A stretch of DNA of 64,000 nt from Leptospira noumeaensis (GCF_004770765.1 NZ_RQFK01000009.1:62001-126000), one strand, 5' to 3'. Positions 34,688 to 42,813 are shown, counted from the stretch's first letter. Numbers and translations are program-made. The notes: generated by a model from the letters alone, not told the origin.

Positions 34688-35127
34688 AGTCTTTAAAATT
34701 AGGAATCGTTTTATTCACTCTAGTTTTATGTATATCTGGATTTACCCTATCAACCTTTGCACTTAATTCTAATAATACGAAACAAAATGAAGTTTACTGT
34801 AAAAATTTTCAGTCTGGAATTTTTGTGAATACTTGTTCTTCTGGGCATAGTTCTAAATTCAAACGACTCAATGGAATTCAGATTCAAGAGTATGGTTCCT
34901 ATTATTTAAGGGAAAAAAATCATTGGACTGCGGCATGTGCTTACACAAATACACTTCTCGGAACCAATGATCCTGAAATTCGTGACTACATCGGGAATAG
35001 CATTCATATAAAAATGATAAATGTTACGAAAGTAAGTTACCGAACTCAGGAAGATGACAACAGTGATGCCAATACTTTTTGTGAAGTGAAAAAAGTAGGT
35101 GAGATTGATCCTTCTTCTATTTTGTAG
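34684..35127 (+). CDS. small secreted protein of unknown function
   Basis: 147 residues. The hydrophobic N-terminus (~5-26) is a signal peptide, cleaved near TFALN. The mature part has five cysteines (NEVYCKN, NTCSSG, AACAYT and FCEVKK among others), suggesting disulfides in the periplasm. Start overlaps the PrsW-type stop (ATGA); 3' end overlaps the convergent gene by 11 bp. Possibly a substrate or partner of the two membrane proteins before it, by position only. Confidence 0.7.
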   Translation: MKSLKLGIVLFTLVLCISGFTLSTFALNSNNTKQNEVYCKNFQSGIFVNTCSSGHSSKFKRLNGIQIQEYGSYYLREKNHWTAACAYTNTLLGTNDPEIRDYIGNSIHIKMINVTKVSYRTQEDDNSDANTFCEVKKVGEIDPSSIL

Positions 35128-35581
35128 ATAAGAATACTCGAATACCCGCTTCAGAGTATTCTTCCCAATCCATTTGATACGTTCTGATTTTTGGAATTTC
35201 TGGATGGTTCCAAATCTCTGCCCAAAACTTAGGAACCACTTCTTCGGGAGCTCCCGGTTGGATCTGGAAATAACGACCAGATTGTGATTCAACCTGTACT
35301 ACTTCCATTCCTCGAAGTGGAATTGTTTTTGCATCCACTGCATAACCTAACAAAAAATCATAAGCCCCCGTTTCATCAGAGGCATAGTTAAAATAAACAG
35401 CAAAAAGCGGATCAAACTTTCGTAGAAGTTCCATCTGTTTCGGAATATCTTCTTTATAAAACGTAGAGTAAACTTTTGGAATCTGTATGTCTGCTTCACC
35501 GGGCGCGTTGGAAGTCCGGATCCGAAGCCCCATCACTGAGAAACTAGCCGTTTTTACCAATGGTTCCGTCACTTCAGACAT
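35117..35581 (-). CDS. GyrI-like/AraC-effector-binding-domain protein
   Basis: 154 residues, soluble, no HTH. Pattern of the stand-alone effector-binding fold: KVYSTFYKEDIPKQM, then FAVYFNYASDETGAYDFLLGYAV, with aromatic and Glu residues of the ligand pocket, and GRYFQIQPG. Such proteins bind hydrophobic cationic compounds or act as small-molecule hydrolases. Convergent with the secreted protein gene. The start lies about 90 bp upstream of, and divergent from, the first 5S rRNA gene. Confidence 0.75.
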   Translation of the reverse strand: MSEVTEPLVKTASFSVMGLRIRTSNAPGEADIQIPKVYSTFYKEDIPKQMELLRKFDPLFAVYFNYASDETGAYDFLLGYAVDAKTIPLRGMEVVQVESQSGRYFQIQPGAPEEVVPKFWAEIWNHPEIPKIRTYQMDWEEYSEAGIRVFLSTK

Positions 35582-35634
35582 AGAGAAAAAGTTTCAGTTT
35601 CCCAAAAAAACGCAACCTTTTCTTATAGAAAGGT

Positions 35635-35663
35635 TTGACAAACCAGAGGTTCCAGTACATATG
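35635..35663 (+). promoter_or_regulatory. rrf: candidate promoter of 5S rRNA copy 1
   Basis: TTGACA (35635-35640) followed after 17 nt by CATATG (35658-35663; overlapping alternative TACATA at 15 nt), ending about 8 nt before the 5S sequence. Confidence 0.4.
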
Positions 35664-35670
35664 GTAAATA

Positions 35671-35790
35671 CTCCTGGTGATTATGGAGAGAAGGTAATAC
35701 CCGTTCCCATTCCGAACACGGAAGTCAAGCTTCTCATCGCCGATGGTACTATTGGGTTCGCTCAATGGGAGAGTAGGACATTGCCGGGTT
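35671..35790 (+). rRNA. rrf: 5S ribosomal RNA, copy 1
   Basis: Typical 5S: the terminal helix pairs CCTGGT near the 5' end with GCCGGG near the 3' end. The internal core CCGTTCCCATTCCGAACACG (loop B/helix III) and GAGAGTAGG are present. Identical over 120 nt to copy 2 at 45079. It is not next to 16S or 23S genes, matching the scattered rRNA genes of Leptospira. Ends are set from the terminal helix and may shift by a few bases. Confidence 0.95.
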
Positions 35791-35810
35791 AGCACTAATA
35801 ACTCAATAAA

Positions 35811-35840
35811 AAAAGGCCGACCGAAAGGTTGGCTTTTTTT
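35811..35840 (+). terminator. terminator of 5S rRNA copy 1
   Basis: GGCCGACC, loop GAAA, GGTTGGC, then seven T. It lies inside the extra segment found only at this 5S locus. Confidence 0.85.
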
Positions 35841-35994
35841 ATGTACCAAAAAAAATCCATTGAACGAACCCAATAGTACCGCTTGTAACCAGTCGTTCGC
35901 GAAATGATAGACTTGCGACCCATAGGGAGCAAGGCTCGGACACTCGCCCGCGGAGCGGAAAAGCGAGTGGGGGTGGAAGTAGGACATTGCCTCT
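35841..35994. other. mosaic segment with antisense 5S and inverted repeat-element fragments
   Basis: Present only at 5S locus 1. It contains, in order: 24 nt (35857-35880) that match the reverse complement of 5S 35745-35768 at 23 positions; 22 nt (35885-35906) shared with 45592-45613 with two differences; 16 nt (35915-35930) that are the exact reverse complement of the second hairpin of repeat B; a CACTCGC/GCGAGTG inverted repeat; and a second copy of the 5S 3' segment AGTAGGACATTGCC (35978-35991). No gene. Confidence 0.7.
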
Positions 35995-36014
35995 GTTAGT
36001 CATTATTGTTTATT

Positions 36015-36046
36015 AAGGCGTTCATGAAAGTGAGCGCCTTTTTTAT
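36015..36046 (+). terminator. terminator-like hairpin opening the shared block (locus 1)
   Basis: AAGGCGTTCAT, loop GAAA, GTGAGCGCCTT, T-run. The same hairpin directly follows 5S copy 2; here it is separated from its 5S gene by the mosaic segment. Confidence 0.8.
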
Positions 36047-36074
36047 TTGTGGACGCTCTGTTTGAGCCGGCTAA

Positions 36075-36160
36075 TGTCCGCGACTTTTGGCTACGCTTCG
36101 CTGCTACGCCCGCCAAAGTCACCTGCTCGTTCCCTATGGGTCACTGCGCAGGATTGGGGG
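36075..36160 (+). repeat. structured repeat element, copy A
   Basis: Two adjacent hairpins. Stem 1: GCGACTTTTGGC (36080-36091) with GCCAAAGTC (36112-36120), one mismatch towards the base. Stem 2: CCTGC (36122-36126) with GCAGG (36148-36152), inner pairs G-C and T-A, capped by CCC-TAT-GGG. A tail of ATTG, G-run and TTAAA follows. First of two copies downstream of 5S copy 1. Confidence 0.8.
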
Positions 36161-36235
36161 TTAAATCTTTTGCTCTTTTAAAATAATTAACAAAATCTTA
36201 CCATTAAGAAAATCACTCTGTGGTTAGATACCATA

Positions 36236-36327
36236 TGTCCGCGACTTTTGGCTACGCTTCGCTGCTACGCCCGCCAAAGTCGCCTGCTCGCTCCCTATGG
36301 GTCGCTGTGCAGGATTGCGGGTTAAAC
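36236..36327 (+). repeat. structured repeat element, copy B
   Basis: Stem 1 GCGACTTTTGGC (36241-36252) with GCCAAAGTCGC (36273-36283), 11 pairs and one bulged T. Stem 2 CCTGC (36283-36287) with GCAGG (36309-36313); inner pair C291-G304 (36291/36304) replaces the T-A of copies A and D. Separated from copy A by a spacer that is the same at both 5S loci. Confidence 0.8.
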
Positions 36328-36377
36328 TTTTTTTTAAAGATTTTCCGGCATGATTGCCGGGTGGATTTCATTGTTAA

Positions 36378-36412
36378 GAAAGGCTGACTTTAAGGTTGGC
36401 TTTTTTTATATG
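36378..36412 (+). terminator. terminator-like hairpin after repeat B
   Basis: GGCTGACTTTAAGGTTGGC folds with G-U pairs and is followed by seven T. A smaller hairpin CCGGCA-TGAT-TGCCGG lies just before it (36345-36360). Confidence 0.6.
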
Positions 36413-37134
36413 TTGATCGCAGTTTGATTTTTTCAATTCCTAGTAAGGAATTATTTGTAAAATTAAATATTGTCATCTACAGTCTTTTATTATTGAATCT
36501 AATAACAAATTATATAAATGAACGTTTGAAAATTTTATTAAGATGCTAAAAGAATGTTTAAAGATTCTTGCTTATAGATGTTAATTCTCTCTCCAAGATT
36601 ATATCCACAAGAACCAAATTTTGATCATGTATATCGTAGTTGTGCTTGTTATTCCTAAAAAACAACTAATGTAATGATTAAAAGAAAAACATTACCTATT
36701 TATGATCGTTTTATTTGAATTAAGTTGCTTTTAGAAACGTTAATTTGTGTAAGTATAGTATCCGAGTGGCAGTTTTGTAAAGAAGCAGCGGTCACAGGTC
36801 CTCTAATTTAAAAAATGATTTTCGCAGAAAAGTCATTTCCTAGGAGGGAAGACGCATGACCTCAATCAAGGACACAGAGGCAGTTTTACAAGTTGTCTTA
36901 TACTGCCAGTGAAATATACATAGGGAAATCTTCACGTATCAAAATGAGGTTTACTACAGTAAAAACTTAGAATAGTAAAGTCTTCCCATTTTTAGAAGAA
37001 CATAATGTTCTCATCAAAACAATTCTTACTGAAAATATACATGAATACTTTGGAATAACTTACGAAAATCCATCGTATTCAATATCTATGGAAACGTCCA
37101 AGGTCATACTTTCGATGTAAGGTTTTAATAAACT
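36413..37134. other. AT-rich intergenic region, no convincing gene
   Basis: About 720 bp of AT-rich DNA with stops in all frames. The only structured spot is 36820-36912: a hairpin (AAATGA...TCATTT) then the perfect ribosome-binding site AGGAGGG and an 18-codon frame. Otherwise I see nothing; it may be decayed coding DNA. Confidence 0.6.
36856..36912 (+). CDS. 18-codon minigene or gene remnant
   Basis: ATG 36856 is preceded by AGGAGGG (36842-36848) with 7-nt spacing. The frame reads MTSIKDTEAVLQVVLYCQ then TGA. An inverted repeat GGCAGT/ACTGCC (36879-36884, 36902-36907) lies inside. It could be a leader peptide, a toxin-sized peptide or the start of a deleted gene. Confidence 0.3.
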   Translation: MTSIKDTEAVLQVVLYCQ

Positions 37135-37812
37135 TTATTGTTCAACACAATATAGCTTCCTCGAGCTTGTACAGGTGCTGTTGCCAAATGCGATTACACT
37201 TGCTATCGTTTTTTCAATATGCGATCCAAAGGCAACATTTGCTCCGGTTGTAGAAAAATTGGAACAATCATTTACACTGTTTGTCCAATTTGCATTCAAA
37301 CCAGTAATTGTAAAATTTGTGCCAGTTCCGACCGATAAAACTTCATTCGTCAAATCTGATTCGAAGATTCCGTTTACACTTGTATTACCAATCACAGTTG
37401 TCCCATCAGCTCTGCGATATTCCTTATTGGGTTTGAGTACCCAATCAATATGTTCTGATGTGCCGCCAGTGGCGCAATTAGCGTAAGTACAAGCATTGCG
37501 ATTTGTTCCATCGGCAACCATCGCTTTGTAAGTACCACTACCAGAAGGTTTGTTTTCGTCGGAATTACATTGATTATCTAATCCTGAAATACCAACATTC
37601 AGAACAGCATTTGATTTGGTTACATACATTTTACAATGGTCTTTGTTTGTACAGCCTGTATTTGTATTTAAAGCGACTAACATTGTTCCAATTAAAGTAT
37701 CATTATTGTCTTTATCTTTTCCGCAAGCAACTCCAGTAACGATAACACTTAATAAAATTAACGTTAAATTAAACTCAATAATAGATTTTCTGCTGAATCC
37801 TTTCATTTTCAT
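37135..37812 (-). CDS. DUF1554-like lipoprotein
   Basis: 225 residues. The N-terminal signal sequence ends VTGVAC, a spirochaetal lipobox, so it is lipid-anchored. The mature part is Cys-, Asn-, Gly- and Thr-rich with spaced motifs TNKDHCKMYV, HIDWVLKPNKEYRRADG, LNANWTNSVNDCSNF, and a final SSRKLYCVEQ. This C-type-lectin-like arrangement is typical of Leptospira DUF1554 proteins as I remember them. Probably surface-exposed; role unknown. Isolated gene in a sparsely coding region, about 1.3 kb after the first 5S locus. Confidence 0.8.
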   Translation of the reverse strand: MKMKGFSRKSIIEFNLTLILLSVIVTGVACGKDKDNNDTLIGTMLVALNTNTGCTNKDHCKMYVTKSNAVLNVGISGLDNQCNSDENKPSGSGTYKAMVADGTNRNACTYANCATGGTSEHIDWVLKPNKEYRRADGTTVIGNTSVNGIFESDLTNEVLSVGTGTNFTITGLNANWTNSVNDCSNFSTTGANVAFGSHIEKTIASVIAFGNSTCTSSRKLYCVEQ

Positions 37813-38031
37813 ACCGTAAAATAATTGGCACAGAATGATTGGGCAAGATATTTTTAGGGAAACCCCAAGGAAACGTGTGAACGTTCTACTCCTTTTTTGC
37901 AGTGATTATCGCTACAATCGATCCATTTGGTAACTACAAAACTTAAAATTGATGGTAAAGCAAAATGGTTCTTATTTTATATCACAGTGAATTTCAAACG
38001 ATACGAACATTTGAAACCCATTCTGGAGAAT

Positions 38032-38505
38032 TTATTCTAAAATATCAGTTGCTGTTTGATCTCCGATTTGTTCCGCAAGTCCGATGAGTAGTCCTTCCAC
38101 TCCACGGATATAACAGAGTCGGTAGACATTTCCAAATTGTACCACTTCTCCAACGAGCTCCGCACCAAATTTTGTTAGGCGAGATAACAATTCATCTAAG
38201 TTGTCTACTCGAAACATCATACGAAGGTAACCCAGAGAATTTACTGGAGCCGTTCGGTGGTCTGCGATTGTTTTTGGAGAGATGAATTGAGACAGTTCGA
38301 TGCGAGTGTGTCCGTCGGGAGTCATCATCATCGCAATCTCCACTTCTTGGTGTCCAAGTCCTGTGACTTTTCCTGCCCATTCCCCTGCGACTACCATTCT
38401 TCCCTCTAACCTTAGCCCGATCTCTTCGAAAAACGAAATTGCCTGATCTAATGATTCAACGACAATTCCGACATTGTGCATTTCTAATAGTTTACTTTTG
38501 CCCAT
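38032..38505 (-). CDS. VOC-superfamily protein (glyoxalase / methylmalonyl-CoA epimerase-like)
   Basis: 157 residues with two beta-alpha-beta-beta-beta modules: MHNVGIVVESLDQAISFFE, then TRIELSQF, and LRMMFRVDNLDELL, then GLLIGLAEQ. In methylmalonyl-CoA epimerase the four metal ligands are His, Glu, His, Glu. Here His10 and the first Glu are present, while the third and fourth positions appear as Met/Arg and Gly. Metal binding and the classical reactions are therefore doubtful; a ligand-binding role is possible. Monocistronic, minus strand. Confidence 0.8.
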   Translation of the reverse strand: MGKSKLLEMHNVGIVVESLDQAISFFEEIGLRLEGRMVVAGEWAGKVTGLGHQEVEIAMMMTPDGHTRIELSQFISPKTIADHRTAPVNSLGYLRMMFRVDNLDELLSRLTKFGAELVGEVVQFGNVYRLCYIRGVEGLLIGLAEQIGDQTATDILE

Positions 38506-38595
38506 GACCTTCTTTTGGTATGAACTTAAAATAGATCAAGTTGATTTGTGGATATTTTGTTTTTAAGATTTACTTAGAATTAAGTAATAATAAGC

Positions 38596-38619
38596 CGGGT
38601 CGAGTTTCGTTACGACCCG
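38596..38619 (-). terminator. hairpin downstream of the small lipoprotein gene
   Basis: Arms CGGGTCG (38596-38602) and CGACCCG (38613-38619), 10-nt loop. On the minus strand it is followed by T-rich CTTATTATT, fitting a terminator for the gene ending at 38663. Confidence 0.5.
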
Positions 38620-38662
38620 AAGTCTGATTGATTATTGATTTTAAGTTCAAAATATAGGATTT

Positions 38663-38956
38663 TTAATCATCTCTTGAATTATTAGATTGTGAAGCCGGCT
38701 TACATTCATATGGTACTTCGCATAGTTTATTAATCGCAAAATAATATCCATCTATATTAGTGCAGACACTGAATCCTAATCTTCGGTATCGTTCTGCTTC
38801 GGGGCTATTTTCACAGATGAGAACTGCTGAAACTAAGCATTTCTGAAATTTTTTCTTTTCTTTGTCACATTTTCCTGTTTTATGTGCGATTTCAGCTTCA
38901 CAGTTTAAAAGTAGGGAACACATTAAGAGAAAAATTATATATTTACTATGTTTCAT
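38663..38956 (-). CDS. small cysteine-rich lipoprotein
   Basis: 97 residues. Signal peptide ends LLLNC (lipobox, Cys19), followed by a short mature protein with six further Cys (GKCDK, KCLVS, LICEN, SVCTN, KLCEVPYEC), likely disulfide-bonded. No family recognised. Stands alone. Confidence 0.7.
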   Translation of the reverse strand: MKHSKYIIFLLMCSLLLNCEAEIAHKTGKCDKEKKKFQKCLVSAVLICENSPEAERYRRLGFSVCTNIDGYYFAINKLCEVPYECKPASQSNNSRDD

Positions 38957-39149
38957 TTTAACTCAACTAACTTTCGCTAATTCAATTTTTTTGTAATGAA
39001 TTTATGACGAATGACTCTTGTTTTACGAAATGTTAAACATATTGTTGATTTAGTCTAGTATTTATCAAGTGTACATTATTTTTAGTTTCAACTTTAAAAA
39101 TGAAGCTAAATTAATCTGGAAAAAAGTATAGATACGAAAGTCTTACCTC

Positions 39150-39779
39150 TCACCCCATATCCACCGAGGAACTAACGGTTGTTTTAAATAGTTGAATGAC
39201 ATCCATTCCTTCAGGGAGTACTAAATGTCCTTCAATTGCTAGAGAGGCAATTCCGTGAACAGTAGCCCAAGCACCAAGTGCTCTCGCATGGGCTAACTTT
39301 TTATTCACTCGTTCATTGGCAAATGCAGTGTATAACAAACGAAAAGGACGTTGTGAACTTACCCAGATTTCACGATCTGGGCTTTCCAAACTTATTTTTT
39401 TTTCTAAATCAATTTGGTTCATCATCAATCGGTATAAGTTTGGATTTGCAATTGCAAACTGGATGTATTCCACACCGTAATGGTAAGCTAACATGCGGCC
39501 GGTGACTTTCGTTTGTTTTTTCTGCACGCGAATCATATTGGCTGCCAATTCATCATATCCTGAAGCCGCTACAGCCTGTAGTAATTCTTGTTTCCCCTTA
39601 AAATGAGCATAGGGCGCCATATGGGTCACACCGATGGCAGAGGCGATGGAACGCAAAGATAAAACATCGATTCCTTGGTTTTGTAATAAGCTGCGAGCAG
39701 CAGTAATGAGTGCTGGGCGGAGGTCGCCATGATGGTAGGGGATTGTCGGTTTAGTTTCTTTTTGTTTTTTCCCGGCCAT
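39150..39779 (-). CDS. TetR-family regulator, divergent from redox genes
   Basis: 209 residues. HTH: YHHGDLRPALITAARSLL, then LSLRSIASAIGVTHMAPYAHF with KGKQELLQAV, the TetR signature with YAHF in place of YYHF. The C-terminal domain resembles the TetR_C WHG type (HARALGAWATVHGIASLA carries a WATVHG motif). Divergent from the flavoenzyme gene; a 23-bp palindrome lies between and is the likely operator for both promoters. Confidence 0.92.
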   Translation of the reverse strand: MAGKKQKETKPTIPYHHGDLRPALITAARSLLQNQGIDVLSLRSIASAIGVTHMAPYAHFKGKQELLQAVAASGYDELAANMIRVQKKQTKVTGRMLAYHYGVEYIQFAIANPNLYRLMMNQIDLEKKISLESPDREIWVSSQRPFRLLYTAFANERVNKKLAHARALGAWATVHGIASLAIEGHLVLPEGMDVIQLFKTTVSSSVDMG

Positions 39780-39919
39780 TACAACCTAATAGGCCACATT
39801 GCGGAACTGGTAAAGTCTTTTCGAATATTGATTTGTATGGATTCAGTTAGGGATTCCTTTTTCAGGGAATTCGTTTCTACGGAATATTTTTTCAAAAAAG
39901 GGGGTGGAAAAAATGATTG

Positions 39920-39942
39920 CAATCTTTACAGTGTAAAGATTG
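39920..39942. promoter_or_regulatory. 23-bp perfect palindrome, probable TetR operator
   Basis: Arms CAATCTTTACA and TGTAAAGATTG around a central G; the core TTTACA/TGTAAA is common in TetR operators. It lies 40 bp before the flavoenzyme ATG and 141 bp before the TetR start. Confidence 0.75.
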
Positions 39943-39981
39943 GGTGTTCCTCAGAAGGATTACCTTGGGGAGAAAAGATAA

Positions 39982-41502
39982 ATGTCTCACTATGACACAG
40001 TCGTAATTGGTGCCGGTAACGCTGGTTTAATGGCAGCCACTCGTTTGCAACGTGAGGGTTCAAAAACCTTGTTGTTAGAGAGGCATAATGTCCCTGGAGG
40101 TTGTGCTACATCTTTTGTCCGAGGGGATTTTGAATTTGAAGTTGCCCTCCACCAACTCAGTGGTGTCGGAACAGAATCCAATCCTTTCATCATGCGCCGG
40201 GTTTTTGAAGAACTTGGTGTTTTAGATAAAATCGAACTTGTACAAGAACAAGAACTCTATCGGATTATCATTCCAGGAAAGTTGGATGTTACTTTGCCGG
40301 CTGATTGGATTGAACTGCAGGATCATCTTAAAAGTCTATTTCCTGAAGAAGGGGAATCCATCGAACGTTTTTTTACGCTTAGCGAAGCTGTAGTCAACGA
40401 GTATTATTTTGTTTTGCCTAGGGTAAGGTTATCGAATGATGAAGAAAAAATTAGAACCAAATGTCCGAATTTTTCAGCATACGGCCTTCGTTCCACAACT
40501 GATGTTTTGAATGAATTTTTTTCTAATGAGGACTTAATTAATGTAATCACACCTTATTGGAGTTATGTTGGTATTCCCACTACAGATTTGGTTTTTGCAG
40601 AATTTATCGGTATGTTATATTTTTATTGCGTGTACAAACCTTGGCATATCAAAGGTGGGTCTCAAATGCTTTCTAGTTCTCTTCTTTCCTCTTTTGAGGA
40701 AGCAGGTGGAGAAGTAAGATTCCATTGTGCGGCAGAAAAAATTCTCACCGAAAATGGAGCTGTCCGTGGTGTTCTTCTCGAAACAGGAGAAATGGTAACC
40801 TGTGAAGCTGTTGTATCGAACGCCAGTCCACTGATCACCTATCATGAGTTATTAGATCTTGAAACTCCACCGCCTTCAATTCTAAAAGATTTTAAGTCTA
40901 GACGAATGGGTGTTTCTGCTGTTTGTCTTTATCTGGGTTTAGATTGTTCTCCAGAAGAGTTAGGATTCACTACAGCCTCCACCTTCGTAATGACAACTTC
41001 TAATGCAGAAGTGACTGAAGATCGTATGTATACTTTGGAGGCTCCGGACTGGGGGATGGTGACTTGTTATAATTTCATCGATGAGGAACTTGCTCCTAAA
41101 GGAAAAGCGGTTGTCACTCTTGTGGCTTTACAATATGGAGAGGCCTGGAAGGATGTTCCACCTGATCAGTATATTTCCACAAAATATGAGTTTGGTGACA
41201 AATTGATAGACCTCGTTGAGCAGGCTTATCCTAAAATCAGAAAACACATAGAAAAGGCTGAAGTTGCCACGCCGATGACGATGATGCGTTATTTAAACAC
41301 TCCGGGAGGTGCCATTTATGGATTCAAACAGACGTTACAAGATGGTTCCCTTATGAGAGAATCAATAGATGCCATTGATGGGCTTTATTCTTCCAGTAGT
41401 TGGACAAGTATGGGTGGGTTCCAACCAACTTATTTGAACGGTTATTATACCGCACGTAAAATTATGAAACAACTTCGTCGTAAAACCAAAACTATAGCTT
41501 AG
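39982..41502 (+). CDS. FAD-dependent CrtI/retinol-saturase-like oxidoreductase
   Basis: 506 residues. N-terminal dinucleotide fold YDTVVIGAGNAGLMAA, then LLLERHNVPGGCATSF, and C-terminal FAD-closing segment DGLYSSSSWTSMGGFQPTYL, as in phytoene desaturases, carotenoid isomerases and retinol saturases. These enzymes add or remove hydrogen across conjugated or isolated double bonds of lipids. GGGGAG lies 9 nt before the ATG. Followed after 66 bp by a ferredoxin-type reductase gene that could feed it electrons. Substrate unknown; carotenoid or unsaturated lipid are the family precedents. Confidence 0.88.
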   Translation: MSHYDTVVIGAGNAGLMAATRLQREGSKTLLLERHNVPGGCATSFVRGDFEFEVALHQLSGVGTESNPFIMRRVFEELGVLDKIELVQEQELYRIIIPGKLDVTLPADWIELQDHLKSLFPEEGESIERFFTLSEAVVNEYYFVLPRVRLSNDEEKIRTKCPNFSAYGLRSTTDVLNEFFSNEDLINVITPYWSYVGIPTTDLVFAEFIGMLYFYCVYKPWHIKGGSQMLSSSLLSSFEEAGGEVRFHCAAEKILTENGAVRGVLLETGEMVTCEAVVSNASPLITYHELLDLETPPPSILKDFKSRRMGVSAVCLYLGLDCSPEELGFTTASTFVMTTSNAEVTEDRMYTLEAPDWGMVTCYNFIDEELAPKGKAVVTLVALQYGEAWKDVPPDQYISTKYEFGDKLIDLVEQAYPKIRKHIEKAEVATPMTMMRYLNTPGGAIYGFKQTLQDGSLMRESIDAIDGLYSSSSWTSMGGFQPTYLNGYYTARKIMKQLRRKTKTIA

Positions 41503-41568
41503 GTTCGGTGAGAAGTAATTCATCAATTAGAATAGAACAATGAATCTCTGATTTATAGGAAACAAAGT

Positions 41569-42753
41569 ATGTTAGATAATAATCAAAAATTAGAAACAAA
41601 TATTTTAAACTCTGTTGTTGGCTTCCCGGAAGCGGTTTTAAAAAAAGTAGAACTAGAAAACAACGGTTCTAATTTTATAGAAGGAAAAGGTTTGGTTCGC
41701 GAAACGATTCGTAGTCTTCACCCCAAACGAATTCGTTTGCGTGTTGAGAATATTCGAATTGATACACCATCTACAAAAACCTTAGAAATGGTTTCAGAAG
41801 ATGGTAAAAATTTACCTCCTTTCCAAGCGGGGCAGTATATTAACTTATTTGTTTCTCTTGCAGGCGTTCTCACTGCAAGACCATATTCAATTTCGTCATC
41901 ACCCAAAAATCTAAAATCCTATGAGTTAACCATCAAACGCGCAGAAGGTGGATTTGTGAGTCCCTATTTGTTAGATGATGTAAAGGTCGGACAAGAATTT
42001 GAATCCACAGGACCTATGGGTTCCTTCCATCATAATCCACTTTTCCATGGTTTGGATTTGGTGTTTCTTGCTGGCGGATCAGGAATTGCTCCTGCAATGA
42101 GTATGTTAAAATCGTTTTTGGCATCACAAGAACCATTTCGTTTCCATATCATTTATTCGAATAGTTATGAGAACGATGTGATTTTTATTGATGAACTTCG
42201 AAACTTAGCGGCGGCTCATAAAAACTTTGTTTTGACCGAGTTCCTTTCTCGTGAGGTAAGTTCTGAATACAAGGGTTATCGTGGTCGATTGGATTTTGCC
42301 ACATTGCAAACATTATTATCTGAACCATCATCTAAGATGTACTATGTTTGTGGACCTACTCCTTTCAACGAACATTGTGCTAAACTTTTATCCGAACTTG
42401 GTGTCAAATCTGGACGTATTTTAATCGAAAGTAATGGCCCACCACCAAAGCCGGAAAAAATGGATGGTTGGCCGAATTCTCTCCTTCCGACAAAGGAAGT
42501 GAATGTCAAAGTTGGAAACCAAAAGCCTTTCAAAGTAAAAGTAGGGGAACCTCTTCTGAACAGTTTGGAACGAAACGGATATTTTACAGAGAATGCATGT
42601 CGTTCCGGCGAATGTAGTTTATGTCGTGTGAAATTAAAATCAGGAGAAGTATTCAGTCCCCCAGAAGCCAAAATAAGAAAGTCCGATAAAAAATTTGGTT
42701 GGATCCATTCTTGTGTGGCCTTTCCGATCAAGGATGTCGAAATCCAATTATAA
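41569..42753 (+). CDS. NAD(P)H:ferredoxin-type reductase with C-terminal 2Fe-2S domain
   Basis: 394 residues. After an N-terminal extension of ~45 residues come the FAD domain (ARPYSISSSP, ~100-109), the NAD(P) domain (VFLAGGSGIAPAMSML, then YYVCGPTPF), and a plant-type 2Fe-2S domain with Cys344-x4-Cys349-x2-Cys352 and Cys382. This layout transfers electrons from NAD(P)H through FAD and the cluster to a partner oxygenase or reductase. The neighbouring flavoenzyme is the obvious candidate partner. Probably one operon controlled by the divergent TetR. Confidence 0.92.
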   Translation: MLDNNQKLETNILNSVVGFPEAVLKKVELENNGSNFIEGKGLVRETIRSLHPKRIRLRVENIRIDTPSTKTLEMVSEDGKNLPPFQAGQYINLFVSLAGVLTARPYSISSSPKNLKSYELTIKRAEGGFVSPYLLDDVKVGQEFESTGPMGSFHHNPLFHGLDLVFLAGGSGIAPAMSMLKSFLASQEPFRFHIIYSNSYENDVIFIDELRNLAAAHKNFVLTEFLSREVSSEYKGYRGRLDFATLQTLLSEPSSKMYYVCGPTPFNEHCAKLLSELGVKSGRILIESNGPPPKPEKMDGWPNSLLPTKEVNVKVGNQKPFKVKVGEPLLNSLERNGYFTENACRSGECSLCRVKLKSGEVFSPPEAKIRKSDKKFGWIHSCVAFPIKDVEIQL

Positions 42754-42813
42754 ACGAAGACAGAAAAATTGGAGCATTGATTGATCCAAAATTTTGTTTT
42801 CGTTTTTCACCGA

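Noticed and set aside
35487..35792. 101-residue plus-strand frame across the start of the GyrI-like gene and the first 5S gene
   Set aside because: It is antisense to a real gene on one side and reads through 5S rRNA on the other.
35995..36327. Repeat block as a CRISPR array or insertion sequence
   Set aside because: Only two copies per locus with a long conserved spacer, no transposase, no terminal repeats and no target duplications around the block.
37080..37134. Short sensible-looking peptide end (NIYGNVQGHTFDVRF) as a gene
   Set aside because: An in-frame stop lies about 25 codons upstream and no start signal exists; at most a remnant.
42342..42731. 129-residue minus-strand frame inside the 2Fe-2S reductase gene
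   Set aside because: Antisense to the conserved cluster-binding region; no independent signals.
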